58,444 bases of DNA from Candidatus Poribacteria bacterium. Lineage in GTDB: Bacteria > Poribacteria > WGA-4E > WGA-3G. Positions 35,731 through 44,166 of the stretch are shown here, piece after piece. Positions within the stretch are counted from its first letter, which is position 1. Each line of letters starts with the position of its first letter. The stretch is taken from contig JAJDUH010000053.1 in NCBI GenBank assembly GCA_022826805.1, positions 1 through 58,444 of the forward strand, written 5' to 3'. The position numbers and the translations under genes were made by a program. A model generated the notes under the pieces. The model worked only from the letters and a program-made list of their open reading frames with translations. It made no database searches and was not told the DNA's origin.

Positions 35731-37683
35731 TCACGGCCACGGAAAGAACGGTGCCGGCACATTCGTTCCCCAACTGATGAGCGTCCACACAACTGCCATA
35801 CTAAACTCCCCGAACACCATGCCTAAGAAGAAAGGACGAAGGCGTTGGTATTGTCGAATGCCGCTGTAACGTAGGATCGGCATCTTGATACCCCACGCAA
35901 TGAAAACCGGAAACCAGAACACGATAAGCGTCCACGAAGCGGATAGCGCATACCCAAGTGGGTGTAGGGGCCACCACCAGTATAACATCCTCAGAATGAC
36001 CAATCCGGTCGTCACAAGCGCCCCGATACCGAAAAAGAGTCCTCCTGTTGTACGTAGGTCTGTCCCTAATCCTTCCATCGCCGCAACGTTATCCTGAAAT
36101 GCCCACAGAGGGTTTCCTCGGTAGGTGTAGCTATACATGTAATTTGCACCGTGCGTATAAGGGAGCCATAAGTGGAGAGCCGCCGCACATAAGAACGCCA
36201 ACGTACTACCTAACACGAGTACTCCCAAAAGTGAACGATATGACATTCCGACCCGATCTCTGATTTTTAAGCCGTCTAAGAAACCGGTAAGAATTAATCC
36301 GCGTTGGTCGCGAGTGAAGATAGCATCGAGGAATGAGAGTGTGGTAAGGCTTGGTCCTCCCAGTGTTGCTTTGCTCGCGATGAGTTGATAGAGATCAATC
36401 GGTCGGAACGATGTTTCCGTCATTAGCAGTCCGCCTTCAGCTGTACTACGCGCCATTACCACCGCTATGATGCAGATATAAACAACTATCTCGAATGCAG
36501 CAAACCCCAAATTCAGTCCTGCTGCGTAACACCACCCTATTGCCAAAACCATACTGCCAATGAGGCCCCAGACTGCCGTTCGGTAAGACATAAGTTCCGT
36601 CTTGTCATCCGTTTTATTTCTAATAAACGCTTGATGAAACACGCGTTTGAAATGTGGAAGTCCCATATAGATAAACGAAATTACCAGCACAACATAAGCA
36701 CCCGCGACTTGGTAACCCAAATAGAGCCGGGTTGGGTAGAGCGGCATCCCACTTACCCGTAAACCGAACATCGCCGCGACGACATCCTGAAGCCGTGTGA
36801 GTAGGAAAAAGAACCATAGGCTGAAAAGCAGTTGTGTCGGCAATAAGTAGAAAAAACCTACCGCCGCGAAGGAGAGAAAAATCGGGGTGTAGAAGATGGC
36901 GTTGAAAGGCCGTTCCGTGAAGTATTGGTTTAGTATGTACCGCAACGATATACTCGGAATTTGGGGCCAGATTTCATGAAGACCGTTTAAGGTGAAAATA
37001 AGGGCAGGCAGTCCAAACCCCAACCACATGAGGCGGTTTCTAAGAAAACCACGTCCTTCGTGTACAAACTCAAGTGGAAGTGAAACTAATGGAAAGGTCA
37101 GTTTCTCGTTTTCGATCCACTGTTTTCGTAAAATTGCAGCAAGACACAGAAACGCAGTGAATACTAAGAAAACAAGCACACCCCAGATGCCCAGTGGTTC
37201 TATCCATGCCCGCCATGGAATCGCGGCACCCGTCTCCGTGCCTTCATAGAAACTGATAGCAACAGCTGCCTGCCCTTTTTGTTCCGGCGAAAATGGAATT
37301 AGCCACGGCTTGATATGCGGAAAAAAGAGGGTATCCCAACTGTTAGTTTCGTTGGTAAAGTAGTTAACTGCAATGAGTGCGGGAATGAGTTTTTCCATCA
37401 CGCCGCGCGATGAGATCATTGAGGCAACCAGCATCATACAATAGATGCCCATCAATTCCCGCGGTGACAGTCCAAATCGACGCTTTAGTTTTTCGAGCAA
37501 CCGATTCCCTAAGACCAAAAAAAAGAACAGCCCGATAACCGCAGGAGGCAGTTGTAAAAACCCAATTTGGATGTAGGTGATTACTAATTCTGCGTAAGAG
37601 ACGATGCAACATATAACAATAACGAAACAGATACCGAGAAGGACAGAACGTCCTGATAGACGGTTTTCATTGGTAGGAAGCAA
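35731..37683 (-). CDS. Large multi-pass membrane protein, DUF6785/DUF6784-like
   Basis: 650 residues with at least 12 hydrophobic segments, for example ICFVIVICCIVSYAELVI near the start, IGLFFFLVLGNRL and LVFLVFTAFLCLAAIL. It resembles the uncharacterised DUF6785/DUF6784 transporter-like family, which I associate with Planctomycetes and Poribacteria-type genomes. No ATPase or solute-binding partner adjoins. It could be a carrier or a membrane sensor. It is convergent with the preceding gene. Confidence 0.65.
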   Translation of the reverse strand: MLPTNENRLSGRSVLLGICFVIVICCIVSYAELVITYIQIGFLQLPPAVIGLFFFLVLGNRLLEKLKRRFGLSPRELMGIYCMMLVASMISSRGVMEKLIPALIAVNYFTNETNSWDTLFFPHIKPWLIPFSPEQKGQAAVAISFYEGTETGAAIPWRAWIEPLGIWGVLVFLVFTAFLCLAAILRKQWIENEKLTFPLVSLPLEFVHEGRGFLRNRLMWLGFGLPALIFTLNGLHEIWPQIPSISLRYILNQYFTERPFNAIFYTPIFLSFAAVGFFYLLPTQLLFSLWFFFLLTRLQDVVAAMFGLRVSGMPLYPTRLYLGYQVAGAYVVLVISFIYMGLPHFKRVFHQAFIRNKTDDKTELMSYRTAVWGLIGSMVLAIGWCYAAGLNLGFAAFEIVVYICIIAVVMARSTAEGGLLMTETSFRPIDLYQLIASKATLGGPSLTTLSFLDAIFTRDQRGLILTGFLDGLKIRDRVGMSYRSLLGVLVLGSTLAFLCAAALHLWLPYTHGANYMYSYTYRGNPLWAFQDNVAAMEGLGTDLRTTGGLFFGIGALVTTGLVILRMLYWWWPLHPLGYALSASWTLIVFWFPVFIAWGIKMPILRYSGIRQYQRLRPFFLGMVFGEFSMAVVWTLISWGTNVPAPFFPWP

Positions 37684-37856
37684 TATCGCAATGTCCTATA
37701 CTGACAGTTTTGTAGAGTCTAACATACGCGCGAAGCGTTGTCAAATCCGGTGTATTGAAGTCGGTGCAACACAACACACCGCAACACCGTTGTGGGGGAA
37801 GACAGGTGTGGTCACTTTTTTGTAACCCATTCTCAAAAACATACGTTATGTAAAAT

Positions 37857-38165
37857 ATGGAAAATACTGTTAATATATGGACTGAAGCGATGCCGAATGA
37901 ATCAATTCAATCCTTCGCTAAAATTAACCCACTTGTTGGGTTGCCCGTCAAAACCTTGCGTCTGTACAATGCGTTAGAGGTTTTGAAGAAAAAATATCGT
38001 TCTTCCGACAAGCCGGACTGGTTTAGCATACCAGACCGTGATCCGCTTCTTCAGAAAATTGGTTTTTCTAAAACCGAGATTGAAAACGGCATCAAAGAGT
38101 TGAAGCGAGCGGATTTGTTGCAAATCCACGAAGAACAAAATACATGTTGGTATTGCCTGAAATAG
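37857..38165 (+). CDS. Hypothetical protein, possible winged-helix-like
   Basis: 102 residues. The middle (GLPVKTLRLYNALEVLKK) and the tail (IGFSKTEIENGIKELKRADL) are helical and resemble DNA-binding helical bundles, ending LLQIHEEQNTCWYCLK, with two Cys spaced CxxC. The gene starts near an AT-rich region and lies 7 nt before maf, so the two are likely cotranscribed. No family recognised. Confidence 0.5.
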   Translation: MENTVNIWTEAMPNESIQSFAKINPLVGLPVKTLRLYNALEVLKKKYRSSDKPDWFSIPDRDPLLQKIGFSKTEIENGIKELKRADLLQIHEEQNTCWYCLK

Positions 38166-38172
38166 AATACAA

Positions 38173-38781
38173 GTGAGCGAACCGACTTTAAAACCCTTGT
38201 GTCTGGTATTAGCCTCTGCATCTCCTCGACGCGCTGCGTTATTATCCCAGATTGGGTTGACGTTTGAGATACGGCCGAGCGATGTCCCTGAACCGCCACA
38301 CAGCAGGTATGCAGGCAAACGGGTGGATGAGGTAACGCGAGAACTTGCCTTGCTCAAGGCGAAGGCGGTTGCGCGACATTGCAACGAAGGCGTGATTATC
38401 GGCGCGGATACGTTGGTATCTTTAGATAGAAAACTTCTCGGTAAACCAACTGATGATGAAGATGCTATGGTGATGCTGACCCAGCTCAGCGGTACCTCCC
38501 ACGAAGTCGTAACAGGCGTGGCGTTAGTTGATGCTTTAACAGAACGCACTATTGTTTGGGCGGAAACAACACAGGTCTATTTTCGAGAATTGCATAGGAC
38601 CGAAATTGCTGACTATATCGCTACCGGCGAAGCAGCAGATAAAGCTGGCGCATACGGAATCCAAGAACGAGGTGCCGCTTTCGTTAGACGCATTGAGGGC
38701 TGCTATTTCAATGTTGTCGGTTTACCTTTAGCAAGTCTCGTTGAACACCTCTCCAATTTTCAATCCGATGTCGGCGCGTAA
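38173..38781 (+). CDS. maf: Maf-family nucleotide pyrophosphatase
   Basis: 202 residues from GTG. Maf motifs: LVLASASPRRAALLSQIG, DTLVSLDRKLLGKP, SGTSHEVVTGVAL and QERGAAFVRRIEGCYFNVVGLP. Hydrolyses non-canonical or modified nucleoside triphosphates (dTTP/UTP or m7GTP type) and is linked to septum formation. The 3' end overlaps the next gene by 14 nt. Confidence 0.9.
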   Translation: MSEPTLKPLCLVLASASPRRAALLSQIGLTFEIRPSDVPEPPHSRYAGKRVDEVTRELALLKAKAVARHCNEGVIIGADTLVSLDRKLLGKPTDDEDAMVMLTQLSGTSHEVVTGVALVDALTERTIVWAETTQVYFRELHRTEIADYIATGEAADKAGAYGIQERGAAFVRRIEGCYFNVVGLPLASLVEHLSNFQSDVGA

Positions 38782-39442
38782 AAACTACACTCCCACCGAG
38801 GGCTATACCGAGATTGTAAAGCCCGGCGAAATGGGGATCACCAAACTCCATTTCGGAATTCTTACGCTAACTCCCCAGTCAACTTTCTTTGACCACTCTG
38901 ATGATACCGAAGTTGCCCTCGTTGCGTTGGGCGGACACTGTATCCTGTCGGTAGGACATAACGGGAACAAAGCATACGGCGTTTTGGGAGACCGTCCAGA
39001 TGTCTTCCAAGATGAGGCATGTGTAGCGCATATTCCACATCACACAACTTATGAGATGCTCACAGAAGAGGAGGGCATTGAAGTCGCCGTGTGCAAAGTG
39101 GAATCCCATTCGGAATCGGCGGCGATAATCCTGAATGCGGGGGAGACAGCAGCCGAACACGAAACGCACCTCAGAATCTCGGAAAACGTCTTGTCGGATG
39201 ATTCGAGCGTGAATGCAAGGGATATGCCCCGAACGCTTACGGAGGGAGAGGCAATCTGCCTCTATAGATCGCGTGATGCGGACGCTATTATTCTCAATAT
39301 CACGCGCACCGTAGATGACAAAAAAACGGCACGCGTGCAAATGTATAACAACGATGTACTGATGCTTGCAGAACACGATAGCATCGTGTCCGTAACGTCT
39401 AAAGCGGTTAGCTACCAATTGTGGGTGCAACCTGGTTTATAG
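38768..39442 (+). CDS. iolB: 5-deoxy-glucuronate isomerase (IolB/KduI-like)
   Basis: 224 residues from ATG 38768, overlapping maf. A double-cupin enzyme: YTPTEGYTEIVKPGEMG..LHFGILTLTPQS matches IolB openings, with the later VAHIPHHTTYEML and the C-terminal VQMYNNDVLMLAEHD-type part. IolB acts in myo-inositol breakdown, isomerising 5-deoxy-glucuronate. The rest of the iol pathway is not here. KduI-like isomerases are the alternative. Confidence 0.7.
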   Translation: MSARKNYTPTEGYTEIVKPGEMGITKLHFGILTLTPQSTFFDHSDDTEVALVALGGHCILSVGHNGNKAYGVLGDRPDVFQDEACVAHIPHHTTYEMLTEEEGIEVAVCKVESHSESAAIILNAGETAAEHETHLRISENVLSDDSSVNARDMPRTLTEGEAICLYRSRDADAIILNITRTVDDKKTARVQMYNNDVLMLAEHDSIVSVTSKAVSYQLWVQPGL

Positions 39443-39479
39443 GGGTGCTAAGTCTCTTATCGTTGAAGTAGATTCAGTC

Positions 39480-39782
39480 CTACTCACCTTCAATAAGTTC
39501 GCCACCCTTCTTGAGAAAGGCGACGGCACTCCGTGAGATTTGGACTTTTACTTCTTGGTTGTTCAATTCTCCAACAGTGATCAGAATAATATTCTTATCG
39601 TTACTAAGACCAAGAATTTTGCCGTGCAATCCGCCATTGGTTACAATTTCATCACCCTTGGATAGATTTTCCAGCATATTCTGATGTTTTTTCCGTTTGG
39701 CTTGTTCCGGTCGCCATAATAGGAAGTACATAATTGCACCCATCGCAATAAACGGAACAAGCAAACCCATTATTTGGTCCAT
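39480..39782 (-). CDS. yajC: Preprotein translocase subunit YajC
   Basis: 100 residues. One membrane helix at the start (LVPFIAMGAIMYFLLWRPEQAKRKKH) followed by the small soluble YajC domain (LSKGDEIVTNGGLHGKILGL, ITVGELNNQEVKVQIS). It associates with SecDF. GGAGAAAC precedes the ATG. queA lies upstream on the same strand. Confidence 0.92.
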   Translation of the reverse strand: MDQIMGLLVPFIAMGAIMYFLLWRPEQAKRKKHQNMLENLSKGDEIVTNGGLHGKILGLSNDKNIILITVGELNNQEVKVQISRSAVAFLKKGGELIEGE

Positions 39783-39812
39783 AAAGTTTCTCCTTCTCTT
39801 TTAACGTAGGGG

Positions 39813-39960
39813 TCCCCATAGCAATTAGTGTATGGGGTGTAGCAAGTCAAAACTTGCTGCTATAAGTTAGCGGTTTTCAGTTAAGTATTCCGGCACTTGC
39901 CTAATGCGTGAATTCCACAACATCTCTGCCCGGATAACCGAAAGGTTTGCGTAGCAAACT
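39813..39960. repeat. Intergenic repeats CCCCATA..TATGGGG and GGTTTGC..GCAAACT
   Basis: An inverted repeat CCCCATAGCAATTAGTGTATGGGG (about 39822-39845; loop related to the 24,142 copy) and a GGTTTGC-GTA-GCAAACT hairpin at 39944-39960, between queA and yajC. The rest of the 191 nt has no gene. Confidence 0.55.
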
Positions 39961-39973
39961 GTACTGACAACTA

Positions 39974-41002
39974 TTAAAGTATCAACATGGCATCGCCATA
40001 ACTGTAAAAACGGTAATTGTGCTGGAGTGCTTCTTGGTATGCTCTCTGAATTAAGTCTTTCCCAGCGAAGGCACTCACAAGCAGAAGTAAGGTTGATTTA
40101 GGTAGATGGAAATTGGTAACCAGGGCATCTACCGCATTAAATCGGTGACCGGGATAGATGAAAAGTTCGCTATAACCGCTGTAAGGGTGAACAGTACCTG
40201 TTATGCCAGCGGTTTCCAAGGCTCTCACTACCGTGGTCCCAATAGCAATAATTTTCGCACCTGCCTCTCGCGCCGAACGGATGCGGTTGGCTTCTGTTTC
40301 AGCAAGGTGAATATATTCAGCGTGCATTTTGTGTGTCTGAATATCTTCCACTTTCACGGGTTGAAATGTGCCAGGTCCAACGTGCAGTGTTAGCCTTGCA
40401 GTTTCTATCCTATTATCTTTCAGTTCCGCCAGTAATTCTTGTGTGAAATGCAGTCCTGCTGTCGGCGCAGCGATTGCGCCTTCAGTAGCAGCGTAGACCG
40501 ATTGGTAGCGTGCTTTATCTTCAGCATTCGGTGCCCGACGAATGTATGGCGGTAGCGGCATCATGCCGATGTCCGCGAGAATGGTTAAGAATGTTCCTTT
40601 ATAGTTGAAACGGACAATACAGTACCCATCATCTGGCTTCGCGATTACTTCTGCCGTTAGAATACCATTTCCGAATACAATCTGTGTGCCGATTCGGAGA
40701 TTCCGCCGTGGTTTCGCCAGTGTCTCCCAGATATCTGTCTTTTTTTCACGGATAAGCAGTAATTCTACCTTTCCTCCTGTTCCACTTTTGTTTCCAATTA
40801 GCCGTGCTGGTATCACTTTTGTGTCATTCAGCACTAAGAGTGCAGCGTCCGGCAAGTATTCTCCAATCTGCGAAAATCGGGTATGGTGAAACGTGTGAGT
40901 GCCGCGATTAACTACCAAGAGTCGTGATGCATCACGCTGTTGAAGGGGATTTTGCGCGATCCGGTCAGGAGGTAGGTGGTAATCGAAATCTGTAAGTTTC
41001 AT
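39974..41002 (-). CDS. queA: tRNA ribosyltransferase-isomerase
   Basis: 342 residues, last-but-one step of queuosine synthesis using SAM as ribosyl donor on preQ1-tRNA. Signatures: LTDFDYHLPPDRIAQNPL, DASRLLVV, GGKVELLLIREK, APTAGLHFTQELL, and TTVVRALETAG, VTNFHLPKSTLLLLVSAFAG. No tgt gene adjoins; yajC follows at 192 nt, an arrangement seen in many bacteria (queA-tgt-yajC). Confidence 0.93.
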   Translation of the reverse strand: MKLTDFDYHLPPDRIAQNPLQQRDASRLLVVNRGTHTFHHTRFSQIGEYLPDAALLVLNDTKVIPARLIGNKSGTGGKVELLLIREKKTDIWETLAKPRRNLRIGTQIVFGNGILTAEVIAKPDDGYCIVRFNYKGTFLTILADIGMMPLPPYIRRAPNAEDKARYQSVYAATEGAIAAPTAGLHFTQELLAELKDNRIETARLTLHVGPGTFQPVKVEDIQTHKMHAEYIHLAETEANRIRSAREAGAKIIAIGTTVVRALETAGITGTVHPYSGYSELFIYPGHRFNAVDALVTNFHLPKSTLLLLVSAFAGKDLIQRAYQEALQHNYRFYSYGDAMLIL

Positions 41003-41034
41003 AATTATCGGATGCGGCGAAGTACAGTTTGCGA

Positions 41035-42048
41035 CTAATAGAATAGTGATGTTTGGGAATTGACAGGATAATTGAAGTATTCATAAGCGGAATCAGTTGC
41101 CACACGCCCGCCCGGTGTCAGCATCAAAAACCCTTCTTTGATATAGTAGGGTTCATAAACCTCTGAGATAGTACGTTCGTCTTCGCTAAGAGCGACAGCG
41201 AGTGCCTTAAGCCCCGCACGTCCATTGAATTTCTCAATCAGTGTTTGAAAATAGGCGTAGTCTTGTGCGTCTAATCCGCGTTCATCAATCCCGAAAAATT
41301 CAAGTGCCTCCTCTGCAATCTCATGTGAAAGGACGCCGTTACTTTTGACTTGGGCATAATCCCTGACGTTTGCGAGTAGTTTATTAGCGATTCGCATTGT
41401 ACCTCTCGAACGCCGGGCTAATGTGTATTCTGCTTTTTCGTCTATCTTAATGTCGAGTTTTCCACTATTGATGCGAATGGATTGTTGAATGTCTTCTGCC
41501 TCATAGTAATCAAGGTGTATGCGAATACCAAAGCGATCACGAAAGGGACCAGCGAGCAAGCCTTCACGTGTTGTTGCACCAACGAGTGTAAAGGGGGCAA
41601 TAGAGATTTGTACGACATCCGATGCCGGTCCCTGTCCAATGACTAAGTCCAGTTGGTAGTCTTCCATTGCTGGATAGAGTGATTCTTGCACATACCCTTT
41701 CATTCGATGAATTTCGTCAATAAATAGGATATCACTCTTCTCGAGGTTCGTCAAAGTTGAAGCAAGATCGAGTCGTTCCATAACGGGACCAATTGCTTGT
41801 TTAAAGTTGGTCTGCATTTCATTAGCAATGATCTTTGCAAGCGTGGTCTTTCCAAGACCCGGTGGGCTAACAAGCAGAACGTGTTCCAGCGCATCACCTC
41901 GCTTTTTAGCGGCTTCAATATGGATACGGAGTTGTTCTTTGGCTCTCTCCTGTCCGATAAATTCGCTGAGTGTTTCCGGGCGGAGACTGTACCCAAAGTC
42001 ATCCTCTTCAATTGCTAAGTCTTGCATCCGAGAATCGTGATTATCCAT
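41035..42048 (-). CDS. ruvB: Holliday junction branch migration helicase RuvB
   Basis: AAA+ motor, 337 residues from ATG 42048 (AGGA 7 nt upstream; a TTG at 42069 would add 7). Walker A SPPGLGKTTL, Walker B FIDEIHRM, sensor region VGATTREGLLAGPFRDRFG, arginine-finger area RSRGTMRIANKLLAN, and the C-terminal winged helix (EPYYIKEGFLMLTPGGR) are intact. Works with RuvA, encoded 98 nt upstream. Confidence 0.95.
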   Translation of the reverse strand: MDNHDSRMQDLAIEEDDFGYSLRPETLSEFIGQERAKEQLRIHIEAAKKRGDALEHVLLVSPPGLGKTTLAKIIANEMQTNFKQAIGPVMERLDLASTLTNLEKSDILFIDEIHRMKGYVQESLYPAMEDYQLDLVIGQGPASDVVQISIAPFTLVGATTREGLLAGPFRDRFGIRIHLDYYEAEDIQQSIRINSGKLDIKIDEKAEYTLARRSRGTMRIANKLLANVRDYAQVKSNGVLSHEIAEEALEFFGIDERGLDAQDYAYFQTLIEKFNGRAGLKALAVALSEDERTISEVYEPYYIKEGFLMLTPGGRVATDSAYEYFNYPVNSQTSLFY

Positions 42049-42145
42049 TTTTTTGTCCTGTTTCAACAAGTTTCAGGAACCTTGTTATTTTCAGATGAAT
42101 TCGCCCATTTGGCAGCGTTGCATTAACTTACGTTCTGGAAGAGGA

Positions 42146-42742
42146 TTAATTTTGAACATAGCGAAGCGCATGTTGCACTATGTCTTCTCGTTTGGCAGAA
42201 GGTCCCAGAATTTTTTGTGCCTTTTCAACAGCTTTTTCCGCTTGGAGTTCTGGGGCACCGAGGTTGATAAGCATTTCGATCACTTCCGCATCCAGAGACA
42301 CAATGTTTTCGATGTCAGCGGCACCTTCGAGTGTCATTTTTGTAATATTCTTTTTCAGTTTGGAGATCATGACCTGAGCAAGTTCTTTGCCTAAACGTGG
42401 AACTCGCGTCAGCGCAGCGGTATCTCCACGATGGATGGCACGTTGGAATTGTAGCGGGGACAATCTCGCAACGATGTTTTGCGCGAGGGTCGGCCCTACA
42501 CCCGAAACAGTCAGTGCCAATTCAAAGACTTTTAACGCATCTCTTGAGATGAATCCGTAGAGAGTAATCTTATTATCGCGAGTTTGGTGATAGTGTATGT
42601 AGAAAGTAACCGCATCACCAATGGGGGGTAAGTCTGTTAGGGTTCTCGGTAGGACATCAACAGCGTACCCGACACCATTTACATCTACTGTAACCTGTTT
42701 TGTGTCTTTATGGGCGAGAACCCCTTTGATATAAGAAATCAT
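42146..42742 (-). CDS. ruvA: Holliday junction binding protein RuvA
   Basis: 198 residues. Domain I MISYIKGVLAHKDTKQVTVDVNGVGYAV, domain II with two helix-hairpin-helix motifs (VSGVGPTLAQNIVARLS, TRVPRLGKELAQVMISKL) and domain III (NLGAPELQAEKAVEKAQKIL), which binds RuvB. It lies directly upstream of ruvB with yebC in front; ruvC is missing from this otherwise standard block. Confidence 0.95.
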   Translation of the reverse strand: MISYIKGVLAHKDTKQVTVDVNGVGYAVDVLPRTLTDLPPIGDAVTFYIHYHQTRDNKITLYGFISRDALKVFELALTVSGVGPTLAQNIVARLSPLQFQRAIHRGDTAALTRVPRLGKELAQVMISKLKKNITKMTLEGAADIENIVSLDAEVIEMLINLGAPELQAEKAVEKAQKILGPSAKREDIVQHALRYVQN

Positions 42743-42915
42743 GCTAACAGTCCTTTAGGAGGATGTGAACAGTCGCTACTACTGATATTTGCCATAGCGT
42801 TAAAATACTTTATGGAAACGCGCATGGCAAAACCCAAGCGCATCCGCTGCATGATCGAAGTAAGGTAATTCCATGCAATATACCTGCTTGAATCAGATCG
42901 GCTGGTGTTTTGCAC

Positions 42916-43662
42916 CTAAGCTGCTGCTTCTAATAGGCTGTCGGGGATATCAAAGTTGGCGTAGACCTTCTGGACGTCATCAAGATCATCAAGAGCGTCC
43001 ATAAGCCGTAGCATCCGTTCCGCTTCTTTCCCTTCAAGTTTCACTGTATTCTGCGGAATCATGCTGATTTCAGCGAGTTGAATATTTGCTGAAGTTTCTT
43101 GAACTGCTGTTAGAACGCTATCAAACATCTCAAATGGTGTAAGGATTTCAATGCCTGTCTCCGAAGCCGTGACATCTTCAGCACCCGCTTCAACCGCAAT
43201 CATGAAAAGCTCTTCCTCTTCGATACTATCGGGTGTCACAACAATCAGTCCGCGTTTATCGAAGGTCCAAGCAACACACCCACGTTCCCCAATTCTGCCT
43301 TCATGCTTGGTGAGGGCGTGTCGTACCGCCGCGACGGCTCGATTGCGATTGTCGGTTAAGACCTCTATCATCATTGCGACACCACCCGGTCCATAGCCTT
43401 CATAGAGGATTTCTTCGTAGGTAGCGCCTTCGAGTTCACCAGTGCCACGAAGAACAGCTTTCTCAATATTGTCACTGGGAACATTACTTGACCGTGCAGC
43501 CGCGATTGCGGTACGAAGTCGGGGATTCATATCCACGTCGCCACCACCAATGCGTGCCGCCGCAGTAACTTCCTTAATCAGCTTTGAGAAAAGTTTACCG
43601 CGTCTGGAATCGTTCGCTGCTTTTTTGTGTTTAATTGTAGACCATTTAGAATGTCCTGACAT
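42916..43662 (-). CDS. yebC: YebC/PmpR/TACO1-family protein
   Basis: 248 residues with the family start MSGHSKWSTIKHKKAANDSRRGKLF..., VTAAARIGGGDVDMNPRLRTAI and GYGPGGVAMMIEVLTDNRNR. Such proteins regulate transcription or relieve ribosome stalling at polyproline. AAGGA precedes ATG, and a promoter lies at 43698-43726. In many genomes yebC-ruvC-ruvA-ruvB occur in this order. Confidence 0.93.
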   Translation of the reverse strand: MSGHSKWSTIKHKKAANDSRRGKLFSKLIKEVTAAARIGGGDVDMNPRLRTAIAAARSSNVPSDNIEKAVLRGTGELEGATYEEILYEGYGPGGVAMMIEVLTDNRNRAVAAVRHALTKHEGRIGERGCVAWTFDKRGLIVVTPDSIEEEELFMIAVEAGAEDVTASETGIEILTPFEMFDSVLTAVQETSANIQLAEISMIPQNTVKLEGKEAERMLRLMDALDDLDDVQKVYANFDIPDSLLEAAA

Positions 43663-43697
43663 AATCTGTGTCCTTTCTGGTTATTGCTGATTGAATT

Positions 43698-43726
43698 AGT
43701 ATAGCATAACGCTAAAAAAGATACAA
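43698..43726 (-). promoter_or_regulatory. Promoter of the yebC-ruvAB block
   Basis: On the minus strand TTGTAT (43726-43721), 17-nt spacer, TATACT (43703-43698). Confidence 0.6.
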
Positions 43727-43764
43727 CCCTAAATCTACGCTTTCCAGGGTCATTTGGTTCTTCT

Positions 43765-43789
43765 GTAGGAGGGATTTCCTAATCCCGAC
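43765..43789. repeat. GGGATT-TCCT-AATCCC hairpin repeat
   Basis: GTAGGAGGGATTTCCTAATCCCGAC, another intergenic hairpin variant, upstream of the structured element. Confidence 0.55.
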
Positions 43790-43805
43790 TTTTCAGATTT
43801 TGTGG

Positions 43806-43834
43806 TTGACACATTTAGTCAAAAGTGATACCAT
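43806..43834 (+). promoter_or_regulatory. Promoter for the structured element
   Basis: TTGACA at 43806-43811, 17 nt, TACCAT at 43829-43834; an alternative -10 TATACT at 43834-43839 would need a long 22-nt spacer. It points towards the structured region and the gene at 44167. Confidence 0.5.
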
Positions 43835-43841
43835 ATACTTT

Positions 43842-44145
43842 GTAGTGTAAGGTTACGAGTTAGGCTGCTGTTCGCTATCCCCGTGTGCGACTCGTGTAAA
43901 GCTACAGCACGATACGGAAAAGAAACAGACGGCATGCTTGGTGGACAATTTGAGTGTAATGGATACGACAGGTAAAATCGTCGATCCACTAAAACGCGCT
44001 CTGAAAAACAAAGAGTCAACTTCGGTTGAGTGGGCTGCTTAGGTCCCACTGTGGAGTAGATGTAAGACCTTTGAAAAAAGGCAAACTACGATGAAGCACA
44101 AGCCCCACGCTTTAGCGTGTGGGTCCTATGACTACATCCCAAGTT
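43842..44145 (+). other. Structured non-coding segment, IS200/IS605-like remnant or orphan guide RNA
   Basis: Consecutive hairpins: TTACGAGT/ACTCGTGTAA (43853-43899); TGGATACGAC/GTCGATCCA (43960-43988); CAAC-TTCG-GTTG (44017-44028); AGTGGG/CCCACT (44029-44050); CCTTT-GAAA-AAAGG (44068-44081); CACGC-TTTA-GCGTG (44106-44119). The last one, with GATGAAGC before it and TTTAG in its loop, resembles right-end hairpins of IS200/IS605 elements, where TnpB omega RNA ends. An in-frame reading of 43886-43975 gives CDSCKATARYGKETDG..GGQFECNGYDR and a stop, similar to a TnpB zinc ribbon with its last Cys lost. I infer a decayed tnpB 3' end that may still be transcribed. A non-mobile structured sRNA is the alternative. 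Confidence 0.4.
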
Positions 44146-44166
44146 TAAGGAGTGTCCTGGGTTGCT

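Noticed and set aside
43842..44145. tmRNA or 6S RNA gene
   Set aside because: Text like GGATACGAC and GCAAACTACGATGAAGC recalls tmRNA, but no tRNA-like T-arm (GTTCGA) or acceptor end is found, and GGATACGAC is paired within a simple hairpin. The 6S double-strand-with-bubble plan is not seen either.
44152..44166. GTG start of the zinc-ribbon gene
   Set aside because: It lies directly behind AAGGAG with no spacing, so the ATG at 44167 is the more sensible start, although not proven.
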